64,000 nt of DNA from NCBI GenBank assembly GCA_943789005.1, contig CALSSL010000001.1, positions 380,511 through 444,510 on the forward strand, written 5' to 3'. A program made the position numbers and the translations under genes. Source of the stretch: an uncultured SAR86 cluster bacterium (GTDB lineage: Bacteria > Pseudomonadota > Gammaproteobacteria > Magnimaribacterales > D2472). Positions 28,560 through 38,261 of the stretch are shown in pieces (the stretch's first letter is position 1; every line of letters starts with the position of its first letter). The notes below the pieces were generated by a model. It was not told the DNA's origin. It did not search any database and was given only the letters and a program-made list of their open reading frames with translations.

Positions 28560-29858
28560 TTGCACAATATAGAAAAATCAATAGCTTTGTTTGATAGAGC
28601 TAAATCATTAATGCCAGGAGGAGTAAACTCTCCTGTTAGAGCGTTCAAAAATATTAATGGTAATCCTATTTTCTTTGAGAAAGCTAAAGGAGCTTACCTG
28701 TTCGATGCAGATGGAAATGAGTATATTGATTATATAGGTTCTTGGGGACCAATGATTATGGGTCACTCACACCCAGAAGTTGTTAATGCAATTAAAAATC
28801 AAGCTGATTTAGGAACTAGTTATGGAGCTCCAACTGGGCTTGAGTCTGACGTAGCCTCACTAATAATTCAGTGCATTCCATCCATTGAAAAGATAAGGAT
28901 GGTCAATTCTGGCACTGAAGCAACTATGAGCACCATAAGACTTGCAAGAGGCTATACAAACAAGAATAAAATAATTAAATTTGATGGCTGCTATCACGGT
29001 CACGTTGACTCACTTTTAATTAAAGCGGGTTCGGGGGTTTCTACGTTTGGTCTTCCGGACTCTCCAGGAATTCCAAAAGATTTAGCAAAACATACTATTA
29101 CATGTCCATATAATGATGTTGAAGCTTTTGAAAAAATATTTCATGAGATTAAAGATGATCTAGCAGCTGTTATTGTGGAACCTGTTGCAGGCAACATGGG
29201 CTTTGTTCCAGGCACAAAAAAATTTTTAGAGACATTAAGAGAAAAAACTAGTTCTTCAAATTCATTACTAATCTTCGATGAGGTTATGAGTGGCTTTAGA
29301 GTGTCTCTAGGTGGAGCTCAAGAAATTTATAATATAAAGCCTGATCTAACAGCACTGGGCAAGGTGATTGGCGGCGGGCTTCCCGTAGGAGCCTTTGGTG
29401 GTAAAAAAGATATCATGGATTATCTTGCTCCAATTGGTCCTGTATACCAAGCAGGCACACTGTCTGGCAATCCACTGGCTATGGCAGCGGGATCAACTTT
29501 GTTAAATTTAATAATTAAAGAAAATCCTTTTGAACTTCTAGAAGCTAATGCAAAAGAGTTATTGGGTGGCATGAAAAATATTATGGATACAGCTGGCATT
29601 CCTTTTTCAACAAACCAAATAGGAGGAATGTTTGGTTTTTTCTTCTCTGAAAAATTACCAAACAATATTACTGATGTTTCGGCTTCGGATGACAATATCT
29701 TTGCTTTATTTCTTAATGCATGTATTAGAAATGGAATATACTTTGCCCCATCAAAATTTGAAGCTGGTTTTATATCAACTAAACATGGAAATAATGAAAT
29801 ACATAAAACGCTTGAAATTATAGAAAATATTATAAAAGTTGGAGTAACTAAAAAATGA
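28560..29858 (+). CDS. hemL: Glutamate-1-semialdehyde 2,1-aminomutase
   Basis: A 432-residue PLP enzyme making 5-aminolevulinate in the C5 tetrapyrrole pathway. Motifs: LMPGGVNSPVRAF at the N-terminus, NSGTEATMSTIRLARG, FDGCYHGHVDSLL, and the PLP lysine in TALGKVIGGGLPVGAFGG. TTG start at 28560, the only one giving the full N-terminus. The stop overlaps the next start (ATGA). Confidence 0.97.
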   Translation: MHNIEKSIALFDRAKSLMPGGVNSPVRAFKNINGNPIFFEKAKGAYLFDADGNEYIDYIGSWGPMIMGHSHPEVVNAIKNQADLGTSYGAPTGLESDVASLIIQCIPSIEKIRMVNSGTEATMSTIRLARGYTNKNKIIKFDGCYHGHVDSLLIKAGSGVSTFGLPDSPGIPKDLAKHTITCPYNDVEAFEKIFHEIKDDLAAVIVEPVAGNMGFVPGTKKFLETLREKTSSSNSLLIFDEVMSGFRVSLGGAQEIYNIKPDLTALGKVIGGGLPVGAFGGKKDIMDYLAPIGPVYQAGTLSGNPLAMAAGSTLLNLIIKENPFELLEANAKELLGGMKNIMDTAGIPFSTNQIGGMFGFFFSEKLPNNITDVSASDDNIFALFLNACIRNGIYFAPSKFEAGFISTKHGNNEIHKTLEIIENIIKVGVTKK

Positions 29859-30856
29859 AATACGATATCAGTGCACTTGGAAACGCCTTAGTAGATACGC
29901 AATATAAAGTCAGTCATGATTTCTTAGCAAGTGTAGGGCTTGAGGCAGATTCAATGACTTTAGCAACATCAGAAGAGCAAGCACCCATAATTAATAAATT
30001 AATAGAAATGGGTTCTGAGTCAATGTCTGATTGTGGCGGTTCTGCTACAAATTCTTTGGTGGCTGCTGCAAATTATGGATCTAAATGTCATCATGTATGC
30101 AGAGTTGCTGATGATGCTGATGGTAAAAAATATCTTGATAGTCTTCGCTCTGCCGGGGTAGAACACATTGGAATAAGTTCTGAAAATACAGATATGCCCA
30201 CAGGAAAGTGTTTGATTCTAGTTACCCCTGATGCAAAAAGAACAATGAGCAGTATGTTAGGAGTTAGCGCGTATCTAGGAGCTTCTGATATAAATTATGA
30301 AGTGGTTGAAAATTCTAAAATCTTTTATATAGAAGGCTATATGGTTACCAGTGATGATAATTTTAACGCTGTCATCTCTGTTTTAGAGCACTTAAAGGGA
30401 AAAGGTACAATTAAGGCATTATCGCTTTCAGATGCCGGAATTGTTCATGGCTTTAGGGATAAGTTTGAACTAATAGAATCTTATGGAATTGATATGGTTT
30501 TTTGCAATGACGATGAAGCTGTTGCCTTTTCAAACCAACAGGACATCAACGAAGCTGAAGAGTTTTATAAATCTAAGTCTTATATGACAATTATTACCAA
30601 GGGATCAGAGGGAAGCGTGGTTATAGAAAATGGGGTAAAGCATTTAGCTGAGGCAGAAAAAATAACTCCGGTTGATACCAACGGAGCTGGAGACATGTTT
30701 GCTGGATCTTTTATGCACGCATATCTTGAGGGCAACGATATAACAGAATGTGCAAAATTTAGTAACTATGCTTCTTCTAAGGTAGTGGAGACATTTGGAC
30801 CAAGACTCGATTCAAATGGCTATGCTGAAGTTTTAAATAAATTAAAAAAAAGCTAG
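29855..30856 (+). CDS. PfkB family carbohydrate/adenosine kinase
   Basis: A 333-residue ribokinase-fold kinase. It shows the N-terminal GNALVDTQYKV, GGSATNSLVAAANYG substrate-binding turn, ITKGSEGSVV, and the catalytic anion-hole signature DTNGAGDMFAGSF. The overall form resembles adenosine-kinase-like members of the family. It overlaps hemL by 4 bp although no functional link to heme is obvious. The exact sugar or nucleoside is not determined. Confidence 0.9.
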   Translation: MKYDISALGNALVDTQYKVSHDFLASVGLEADSMTLATSEEQAPIINKLIEMGSESMSDCGGSATNSLVAAANYGSKCHHVCRVADDADGKKYLDSLRSAGVEHIGISSENTDMPTGKCLILVTPDAKRTMSSMLGVSAYLGASDINYEVVENSKIFYIEGYMVTSDDNFNAVISVLEHLKGKGTIKALSLSDAGIVHGFRDKFELIESYGIDMVFCNDDEAVAFSNQQDINEAEEFYKSKSYMTIITKGSEGSVVIENGVKHLAEAEKITPVDTNGAGDMFAGSFMHAYLEGNDITECAKFSNYASSKVVETFGPRLDSNGYAEVLNKLKKS

Positions 30857-30917
30857 CTAATTTGTTCAGTATCTGATATTTTCTCCACCCTAAAAACTCT
30901 TATTAAATCCGTAATTA

Positions 30918-31455
30918 ATGGCAAAAACAAAAACTGTAGCAGCAAAGAAAACAACTAAAAAAGCACCAGCTAAAAAAGTCGTGAGCTAAAAAGGCTCCAG
31001 CTAAAAAAGTCGTAGCTAAAAAGGCTCCCCAAAAAATTGCTAATAATAAATCTAAAATTGCTGCATATAAATCTAAAAAAAATGAAAAGTATATGAGCGC
31101 TGCTATGAAAAGACATTTTGTAGCTGTATTACTTTTATGGAAAGAGCACCTTTTAGATGAAATGCAAAAAACTTTTGATCATCTTAAGACAAAAGGTGAA
31201 ACCTACGCTGATCCAGTTGACAGAGCCTCTCAAGAGGAAGAGTTTGCATTTGAGCTAAGAACTAGAGATAGAGAAAGAAAGCTTATTAGCAAGATAGCAG
31301 TATCGCTAGAAAAGATAAAACAAGATGATTACGGTTGGTGTGATTCATGCGGGGACGAGATTGGAATTAAAAGGCTAGAAGCTAGACCAACTGCTACTCA
31401 TTGTATTGATTGTAAAACCTTGGATGAAATTAAAGAAAAACAACTCAATGGATAA
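30918..31455 (+). CDS. dksA: RNA polymerase-binding factor DksA with Lys/Ala-rich N-terminal extension, one frameshift
   Basis: Binds the RNA polymerase secondary channel and works with ppGpp in the stringent response. The C-terminal part is canonical: a coiled coil with DPVDRASQEEEFAFELRTRDRERKL and a four-Cys zinc finger (CDSCGDE and THCIDCKTL). The N-terminus from ATG 30918 is a basic tail of AKKAPAKKVV-type repeats (about 50 residues), resembling histone H1 tails. One extra G near 30983 breaks the frame inside the tandem repeat. The next repeat copy lacks the extra base, so the error is visible internally. Upstream of pcnB, as in many gammaproteobacteria. Confidence 0.92.
30963..31028 (+). 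repeat. Tandem ~30-bp repeat coding for the DksA basic tail
   Basis: Two near-identical units: 30963-30993 (31 bp) and 30994-31023 (30 bp), then a partial third. They differ by one substitution and by the extra base (gtcgtgagct versus gtcgtagct) that shifts the dksA frame. Confidence 0.85.
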
Positions 31456-31481
31456 CATTTGTAGATAACTCGTGATGACAC

Positions 31482-32717
31482 TTGATTGATAATAAAAAAA
31501 TAAGCAAGTTCGCTATATCTGTAATACAAGATCTTCAAAATCATAATTTTCAAGCATATCTAGTTGGTGGATGTGTTAGAGACGCCCTTTCTGGAATAGA
31601 ACCTAAAGACTTTGATATAGCAACTAGTGCAACCCCAGAACAAGTAAGAAAGATTTTTAAAGCCTCTAGAATTATTGGAAAAAGATTTAAGCTCGTCCAT
31701 GTTTTTAATAGATCTGAGCTACTTGAGGTTGCTACTTTTAGATCTGGCAATAATCAAACCAATGACGATGCAAATCTAATTAAAGATGAAGCAGGAAAAA
31801 TCTTAAGGGACAATGTTTGGGGAACACTAGATCAAGATTGTTATAGAAGAGATTTCACAGTTAATGCTTTATATTACTGTCCCATTTCAAAAACAATAGA
31901 AGATAAAAGTGATGGCCTTAAACATATTCATAAGAAAGTTATTGTATCTATTGGCGATCCTCAAAGAAGATTTGAAGAAGATCCAGTAAGAAGTCTTAGA
32001 GCAATAAGATTTAGCAACAAGCTTGGTTTTAAAATTGATAATAATGTAAAAGAAGCTATCTATGATAAGGGGCATCTTTTATCTAGTATTTCAAATGCTA
32101 GGCTTTTTGATGAGTTCTGTAAAATATTTCTTGGCGGTATGGGTGAGAAAAATTTTATTAAGCTTTGCTCATTCAATCTCAATAAGTATCTTATTCTTAC
32201 AGATCCTAATAAAAGTGATTTTTCTAACGACATTATGATTCGAGCATTAAGAAATACTGATGATCGAATTAGAAACAATCAATCTGTAACTCCTGGTTTT
32301 TTAATTGCTGCCCTCTTATGGCCAATCCTTATCTCCAAATGCTCAAAAGATGGTGAAATAAATATTAGAAAATTTTTTAGGTCCATGGATGGTGTGCTTA
32401 GGGAGCAGCAAAAACTAACAGCAGTACCAAGAAAATTTAATAGCTATATAAAAGATATATGGGTTTTACAGCTAAAGCTGCATAGCAGAATAAAAAGTCA
32501 ACCCTACAAAACTATAAGACATCCAAGATTTAGAGCTGCCTATGATTTTTTACTGGTTAGAGAAAGCGCTTCTAGAGATAAAAACGGTTTAGGCAAATGG
32601 TGGACTGATTTCCAGAAAAATGATGATTCTTTGAGAGGCTCATTAATATCAAGGATGAATGAAAAAAGTGATGAAGAATCATCTAAAATATTTGGTTTCT
32701 ACAACGAGTTGAGATAA
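31482..32717 (+). CDS. pcnB: Poly(A) polymerase I
   Basis: A 411-residue nucleotidyltransferase adding 3' poly(A) tails that mark RNA for decay. The N-terminal class II nucleotidyltransferase domain shows YLVGGCVRDALSG, DFDIATSA (catalytic Asp pair), RDFTVNALYY and the RRFEEDPVRSLRAIRFS helix. The C-terminal basic region is shorter than in E. coli (about 450). TTG start at 31482, preceded by an in-frame stop. Follows dksA by 26 bp; the gluQ and folK genes often found around it are absent. Confidence 0.93.
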   Translation: MIDNKKISKFAISVIQDLQNHNFQAYLVGGCVRDALSGIEPKDFDIATSATPEQVRKIFKASRIIGKRFKLVHVFNRSELLEVATFRSGNNQTNDDANLIKDEAGKILRDNVWGTLDQDCYRRDFTVNALYYCPISKTIEDKSDGLKHIHKKVIVSIGDPQRRFEEDPVRSLRAIRFSNKLGFKIDNNVKEAIYDKGHLLSSISNARLFDEFCKIFLGGMGEKNFIKLCSFNLNKYLILTDPNKSDFSNDIMIRALRNTDDRIRNNQSVTPGFLIAALLWPILISKCSKDGEINIRKFFRSMDGVLREQQKLTAVPRKFNSYIKDIWVLQLKLHSRIKSQPYKTIRHPRFRAAYDFLLVRESASRDKNGLGKWWTDFQKNDDSLRGSLISRMNEKSDEESSKIFGFYNELR

Positions 32718-32743
32718 TCTAGAGTAAAACTTATATGTAAAAA

Positions 32744-33409
32744 ATGAAGCCAGCTATTAAAGAAGTACCACTTCCTAAATACATCGCCATTGAGGGTCCT
32801 ATTGGCGTAGGGAAAACAACACTTGCAAACAAAATAGCGAATACCTTTAACTATGATGCTTTTCTTGAACAGCCTGCTGAAAATCCATTCCTTAAAAATT
32901 TTTATAGAAACCCAAGTCAGTCAGCATTAGCAACTCAGCTATTCTTTTTATTTCAAAGAATGCAACAGATACAAGATTTAAAACAAAGAAGTCTTTTTGA
33001 AACCGTAAGAGTGGCTGATTTTCTAATAGAGAAGGATAGACTTTTTGCAGAAGTTACCTTATCTAATGAAGAAATGGATCTTTACGATAAAGTTTATGAT
33101 CATATTACTCTTGATGCCCCTTCTCCAGATCTAGTAATTTATCTCCAAGCACCAATTGATGTTCTCAAAGATAGGATTACCAAAAGAGGTAATATTAATG
33201 AACAATATTTAACACTTGAGTACTTAGAAAGACTTAATGATGCTTATTCAAGATTCTTTCTAGATTATAACGATGCCCCATTGTTAATTATTAATGCTGC
33301 TGATATAAATTTAGAATCTAATGAAAATGACTACGAGTCATTAATAACCAAAATCATGTCTAATCCAAAAGGCAAAAACTTTATAAACCCGCAGCCATCG
33401 ATTTTATAG
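32744..33409 (+). CDS. Deoxynucleoside kinase
   Basis: A 221-residue P-loop kinase phosphorylating deoxynucleosides for dNTP salvage. Walker A GPIGVGKTTLANKIA (near 18-32), the substrate motif FLEQPAENPF, VRVADFLIEKDRLFAE, and the lid arginines in DRITKRG. It matches the deoxyadenosine/deoxyguanosine kinase group often placed near pcnB-folK in gammaproteobacteria; here it follows pcnB directly and is 9 bp from acs. Confidence 0.9.
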   Translation: MKPAIKEVPLPKYIAIEGPIGVGKTTLANKIANTFNYDAFLEQPAENPFLKNFYRNPSQSALATQLFFLFQRMQQIQDLKQRSLFETVRVADFLIEKDRLFAEVTLSNEEMDLYDKVYDHITLDAPSPDLVIYLQAPIDVLKDRITKRGNINEQYLTLEYLERLNDAYSRFFLDYNDAPLLIINAADINLESNENDYESLITKIMSNPKGKNFINPQPSIL

Positions 33410-33418
33410 GTATTTAAT

Positions 33419-35344
33419 ATGTCTAGTAATTTATATCACCCAGACGAAGGCTCTAATATACATATAAAAAATATTGACGAGTATAATAAACTTTACCAAC
33501 AATCTATAAACAACCCCTCTAAATTTTTTGCCAATCTTGCAGAAGAAAATTTATCTTGGATGGAAGAGTTTGTCTCAGTTCATAATGGAGAGTTCGCAAA
33601 TACAAAATGGTTTGAGGGTGGAAAAATCAATATCAGCGTGAATTGTATTGATAGGCACCTTAAAAATAATGCAAACAAAACAGCTTTAATTTGGGAGGGT
33701 GACGATCCAAATGATTCCAAAGAGCTATCTTTTCAAGAGCTGCATGATGAAGTTTGTAAATTTGCAAATGTCTTAAAGAGTTTGGGTGTAAAAAAAGGAT
33801 CAAGGGTCTGTATATATATGCCAATGATTTTAGAAGTAGCATTTGCGATGCTTGCATGCACAAGAATTGGAGCAATTCATTCAGTTGTCTTTGGCGGGTT
33901 TTCACCAGAATCTTTAAAAGATAGAATTCTAGATGCAGATTGTGAATTAGTTATTACTGCTGATGAAGGATTGCGAGGTGGGAAGACAGTTCCCCTTAAA
34001 TCAAACGTCGATGAAGCATTAAATAACTGCCCTAATGTTAAAAATGCTCTTGTTATTAAAAGAACTGGGGGAGATATAGCCTGGAATGATTCTCGAGATG
34101 TATGGTATGAAGAATTATCTACAAATGCATCAACCATATGCCACCCCGAACCCATGGATTCAGAAGATCCATTGTTTATTTTATATACCTCCGGCTCAAC
34201 AGGAAAACCAAAAGGTGTCTTACACACTACAGCTGGCTATCTTTTGGGGGCTCATATAAGTTTTAAATACCTTTTTGGTATTAGGCCTGAGGATAAGTAT
34301 TGGTGTACTGCTGATGTAGGTTGGATCACTGGTCATACCTATATCCTATATGGTCCTCTTTCTAATGGAGCAACTTCACTGATGTTTGAGGGTGTTCCAA
34401 CCTATCCCACAGCATCGAGATGCTGGGAAATTTGTGATAAACATGACATAAGTATTTTTTATACTGCTCCAACTGCTATAAGAGCCTTAATGGCTCAAGG
34501 CAATGATCCTGTTACTAAAACTAATAGAAATAGTCTAAGAATTCTTGGGACAGTCGGTGAGCCAATAAATCCTGAGGCTTGGGACTGGTATTACAGTGTT
34601 GTAGGGAAATCTAAATGCGAAGTTATAGATACATGGTGGCAGACTGAAACTGGCTCTGTCTTGATTTCACCTATTGCAGGCATCACACCTACGAAGCCCG
34701 GATCCGCCACACTTCCATTCTTTGGAGTAAAAGCAGCTTTATATGATGAGACGGGAAAGTCCTTAGAGGGAAGTAATTCAGGAAATTTAGTTATAGAACA
34801 ATCATGGCCAAGTCAAATAAGAAGTGTCTATGGCGATCATCAAAGAATGATAGATACTTATTTCAACATGTATAAAGATATATATTTTACAGGTGATGGA
34901 GCCAGAAGAGATGAAGATGGTTATTATTGGATAACTGGCAGAGTCGATGATGTTCTAAATGTTTCTGGGCATAGACTAGGCACAGCTGAAATTGAAAGCG
35001 CCCTAGTTCTTCATCCTAAGATAGCTGAAGCTGCTGTTGTGGGGTTTGATCATCCGATTAAAGGACAAGGAATTTATGCATTTGTAACTCTAATGATTGG
35101 AGAATTATTTTCTGAAGAATTCAGTGCTGAAATAAGACAATTTGTTGCAAAAGAAATTGGAGCTATTGCTAAGCCTGATCTCATTCAAAATGCTCCAGGG
35201 CTTCCAAAAACTCGGTCAGGCAAAATAATGAGAAGAATACTAAGGAAAATAGCAGAAGGCGACCTATCAAACTTAGGAGATACAACAACTCTTGCAGATC
35301 CTTCAGTTGTTGAGTCTTTAATTGAAAACAAGCAAAGCCTATGA
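33419..35344 (+). CDS. acs: Acetyl-CoA synthetase
   Basis: A 641-residue adenylate-forming enzyme converting acetate, ATP and CoA to acetyl-CoA. Motifs: ATP-binding [12 protein letters not shown] (near 260), [25 protein letters not shown] (near 410), [23 protein letters not shown], and the regulatory/catalytic Lys in [10 protein letters not shown] near the C-terminus, a site of acetylation control in known enzymes. Near the usual 650-residue length. The stop overlaps the lipoprotein start by 4 bp. Confidence 0.96.
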   Translation: MSSNLYHPDEGSNIHIKNIDEYNKLYQQSINNPSKFFANLAEENLSWMEEFVSVHNGEFANTKWFEGGKINISVNCIDRHLKNNANKTALIWEGDDPNDSKELSFQELHDEVCKFANVLKSLGVKKGSRVCIYMPMILEVAFAMLACTRIGAIHSVVFGGFSPESLKDRILDADCELVITADEGLRGGKTVPLKSNVDEALNNCPNVKNALVIKRTGGDIAWNDSRDVWYEELSTNASTICHPEPMDSEDPLFILYTSGSTGKPKGVLHTTAGYLLGAHISFKYLFGIRPEDKYWCTADVGWITGHTYILYGPLSNGATSLMFEGVPTYPTASRCWEICDKHDISIFYTAPTAIRALMAQGNDPVTKTNRNSLRILGTVGEPINPEAWDWYYSVVGKSKCEVIDTWWQTETGSVLISPIAGITPTKPGSATLPFFGVKAALYDETGKSLEGSNSGNLVIEQSWPSQIRSVYGDHQRMIDTYFNMYKDIYFTGDGARRDEDGYYWITGRVDDVLNVSGHRLGTAEIESALVLHPKIAEAAVVGFDHPIKGQGIYAFVTLMIGELFSEEFSAEIRQFVAKEIGAIAKPDLIQNAPGLPKTRSGKIMRRILRKIAEGDLSNLGDTTTLADPSVVESLIENKQSL

Positions 35345-35730
35345 CAAGACTTCTAATGCCATTGCTGGTATTTGTAATCTTTAGTTGTTCGTTATCTCAA
35401 GAAAAGTTAGAAGAATACAATGATGATGATAACTTTTATTCTCCTGCTCAAACCATTAAATGCATGCAGATGCCCCAACCACAACAACCTCATCCAATTA
35501 ACAAAAAAGGTGAAACACTAGAAATATATGATCAGAGTGATTGTTATGATGACACCCTTTCAAAAAATATAAGAAGTTTAGAAATAGAGTTTGGTGAATC
35601 TCAGATAACTCTTAAAAATGAAGATACCAAAAAAACATCTAATTCCAAAGATAGCTCTATCAATAGTATTGAAGTTGATATAGATGCTATAGAAGAAAAA
35701 GTACTTCAAAAGAAACCAAAAAAAGATTAA
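35341..35730 (+). CDS. Putative lipoprotein, unknown function
   Basis: A 129-residue protein with a lipoprotein signal ([17 protein letters not shown], Cys16), then a Pro/Gln-rich stretch, two further cysteines (about 41 and 63) and a Lys/Ser-rich C-terminal tail. No family recognised. It overlaps acs by 4 bp (translation coupling) and the convergent MBL gene by 4 bp. Confidence 0.7.
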   Translation: MTRLLMPLLVFVIFSCSLSQEKLEEYNDDDNFYSPAQTIKCMQMPQPQQPHPINKKGETLEIYDQSDCYDDTLSKNIRSLEIEFGESQITLKNEDTKKTSNSKDSSINSIEVDIDAIEEKVLQKKPKKD

Positions 35731-36524
35731 ATTCTTGAGAAGATACCATTATCTTCTTTAACTACTCCCTCTTTGATTAATTTTATTAAATGAGCCTCAA
35801 GACTGAATTTGGCAATAATATGTAATTGCGGTGAGACATCGTCATACACAAGACTTGTTAATTTTTCTAGATCACTGCTATAAACTTCTTCCAATCTTCT
35901 TATAACCTTGTTCTCTCTAGAAAGTCTGTGTCTAGTTATAGACTCAATAATTTTTTTGGGTTCATGCATGTAATTTCCATGTCCTGGAGCAAGAGAATCT
36001 ATTTTATAACTATGAAGCTTATCTAAAGATTCTAGATAATCTTGCATACTCCCATCAGGTGGGCCTATAACAACAGTAGATCCTTCCATAATATGATCTC
36101 CTGTTAAAAGACAATTTAGTTCCTTGATAAGAAAACATAAGTGATTTGAAGCATGTCCCGGAGTATGAATTACCTCTAATGTATATTCATTTGTTTCAAT
36201 CAGATCGCCATCATTTAATACAACATCAGGAATAAAAGTTTCATCCTCCCATGAAGATTCACCATCAACAAGTCTCCCATACATAGGCACCTTTAAAACT
36301 TTTGAAATTGGTAAGGCTGCTGGAGAATGGTCTGTGTGTGTATGAGTAACTAATATTCTTTGAATCTTCCCTTGAGCTACTTGAATTATTTTATCAATGT
36401 GTTCTTTAATATTTGGTCCGGGATCTACCAAAGTTAAGTCTTCTTTACCAATTAAATAAGTATTGGTTCCTTCTCCTGTAAAGACTCCTGAATTAGGTGC
36501 TGTTATTTTTTTTATCAAATCCAT
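35727..36524 (-). CDS. MBL-fold metallo-hydrolase (LACTB2-like)
   Basis: A 265-residue metallo-beta-lactamase-fold hydrolase. Metal motif THTHTDHSPAA (near 62), the His in HTPGHASNHLCF, the Asp in LTGDHIMEG and the late His in APGHGNY. A C-terminal winged-helix-like segment (IAKFSLEAHLIKLIKEGVV) is typical of the LACTB2/hydroxyacylglutathione-hydrolase-like group. Substrate unknown. It is followed 10 bp later (reading right to left) by its operon neighbour, the Nudix gene. Confidence 0.88.
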   Translation of the reverse strand: MDLIKKITAPNSGVFTGEGTNTYLIGKEDLTLVDPGPNIKEHIDKIIQVAQGKIQRILVTHTHTDHSPAALPISKVLKVPMYGRLVDGESSWEDETFIPDVVLNDGDLIETNEYTLEVIHTPGHASNHLCFLIKELNCLLTGDHIMEGSTVVIGPPDGSMQDYLESLDKLHSYKIDSLAPGHGNYMHEPKKIIESITRHRLSRENKVIRRLEEVYSSDLEKLTSLVYDDVSPQLHIIAKFSLEAHLIKLIKEGVVKEDNGIFSRI

Positions 36525-36533
36525 AAATATATT

Positions 36534-37327
36534 CTAATAGTTTTCATAATCATCATCACCTGGAAGAAGTCCATGCCATTTCCCTTCTTTTTTGAAGAAC
36601 TTAGGTAAGATTGGTGGTATGTCACTGCTTCTGCGTCGTTGTTGATATTTAAGAAGTTCTTCGCCTGAATTATGATTTGCACATTCCTGAAGATTCTTAA
36701 TTGTTGGCATTATCATAGGCATTTCTCCATTAAAAGCTTTTTCTAAAGCCTTTTTAGGATTAATCCATATGCTATGAGTAAGCTCAGTTCCGTCGTGTTT
36801 TTCAATTTGATTTTTAGGTAAATAAGCTATAAAAAATCTTGTATCGAACCTTTTAATTTCAATATCAGGAGTTATCCAATGAGAGAAAGGGGCAATATTA
36901 GAAGTGGTTAGTTTAAGATTTTCTTTAATGCAAATATCATAAAGTGTTATTTTATTTTTGATTAACTTATCTCTATATTCATCATATTTTTCTTTTTCAG
37001 AACCGGTAGGTCTAGGTCTTCACCATTATTCTTCTTTGCAAACAAGATACCAACTTCTTCAAAGCACTCCCTAATACATGCCACCCAATAACTTAATCCA
37101 GCATGACTTATGCCAAGTTTGATAGAGGCTTCTTTATCGTCGAGGCCATTACATAAATTAAAAATATTTATATTTCTATCTGCTTCATCAATTTTGCCAC
37201 CTGGAAATACAAATAGATTTTCAAAAGGTGGTCTTTTTGACCTTTTTACCATTAATACTTCTATTCCATCTTTCGTATCTCTCAAAACAAGAACAGTTGC
37301 TGCGGGTATAAGAGGAAGTTTATTCAT
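36534..37327 (-). CDS. Nudix hydrolase, NUDT19-like, one frameshift
   Basis: A nucleoside-diphosphate-linked hydrolase of about 264 codons once a missing base near 36985 is restored (span 794 nt, one short of a multiple of three). The N-terminal half has FVFPGGKIDEAD and RECFEEVGILF: the two halves of the Nudix box are separated by an insertion of about 35 residues, as in NUDT19-type CoA-diphosphatase-like proteins. The second half continues FSHWITPDIEIKRFDTRFFIAYLP and WINPKKALEKAFNGE. Probably co-transcribed with the MBL hydrolase. Substrate uncertain. Confidence 0.85.
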
Positions 37328-37353
37328 AATTTTATTTTATATAGCTTAGAATA

Positions 37354-38250
37354 ATGCTTATGCAAATAACTAACAACGTAAATCTAGATATTGAACATGC
37401 TCCAAAATGGTTTAAAGATGCAATTAAATTGCAGCCCACTGATGAGGTTTTAGAGAATCCTTTGGGGAATATCTCATATTCCAAATGGGACTCCATTAAT
37501 AATTCCGAAAACCTAATGATTTTTATTCATGGTACTGGTGCGCATAAAAAATGGTGGGATCCTATTGCTCCACAATTTTTAGAAAATTCAAATGTTATTG
37601 CAGTAGATCTTCCCGGAATGGGAGAATCTGAATTTAGAGATAAATATGGTATTAAGGATTTTGGCGACTGTATAGCCTCTATTATTGAAAAAGAAAAATT
37701 AAATTCTAATGTTAAAAATGTTTATATCATAGGCCATTCTTTGGGAGGTCAAGTAGCAGGATATGTTGCTTCTGAAAAGCAAGATCTCATTGATAACATA
37801 ATCATAATCGATACCTTTATAAGGCCTCCGAACTACAATCCTGCGGAACATCAGGGAGGTCCCTTAAGAATGATTAAACACTATCCCGATAAAATTACTA
37901 TATTAAATAGATTTAGATTGATGCCTAAACAGGATTGTGAAAATGATTGGTATGTACGCTATATTGCAGAGCACTCTGTTAAAGAAATTGAGGCGGGTTG
38001 GAGGTGGCGGTTTGATGATGTAATGTTTACAAGCCTTGAGAGATTATTTGGTTATAAGTTTTCTTTTAGCTGTCCTGCATTATTTGTTCATGGACAAAAT
38101 AGCTTATTAACCTCAGGCGACTTTCTTACAAATATTAAATCAACCTATTCAGATACAATGGACTTTATTGAAGTCGCTGGAGCTGCTCACCATGTTCCGT
38201 TGGACAAGCCTCTTGAAATAGTTAATATAATTAAAGAACGTTTATTTTAA
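37354..38250 (+). CDS. Alpha/beta hydrolase
   Basis: A 298-residue hydrolase: oxyanion loop FIHGTGAHKKWWDP, VDLPGMGES, nucleophile GHSLGGQVAGY (Ser near 130), a late acidic residue and His in AAHHVPLDKP. An Arg/Trp-rich cap lies in the middle. The substrate class (ester, lactone or epoxide) is not readable. Divergent from the Nudix gene (26-bp gap) and 11 bp before the next gene. The start could be Met3. Confidence 0.85.
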   Translation: MLMQITNNVNLDIEHAPKWFKDAIKLQPTDEVLENPLGNISYSKWDSINNSENLMIFIHGTGAHKKWWDPIAPQFLENSNVIAVDLPGMGESEFRDKYGIKDFGDCIASIIEKEKLNSNVKNVYIIGHSLGGQVAGYVASEKQDLIDNIIIIDTFIRPPNYNPAEHQGGPLRMIKHYPDKITILNRFRLMPKQDCENDWYVRYIAEHSVKEIEAGWRWRFDDVMFTSLERLFGYKFSFSCPALFVHGQNSLLTSGDFLTNIKSTYSDTMDFIEVAGAAHHVPLDKPLEIVNIIKERLF

Positions 38251-38261
38251 ATCTTTTATTT

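Noticed and set aside
30963-31028. CRISPR-like direct repeats
   Set aside because: The units are contiguous without unique spacers and encode the DksA basic tail.
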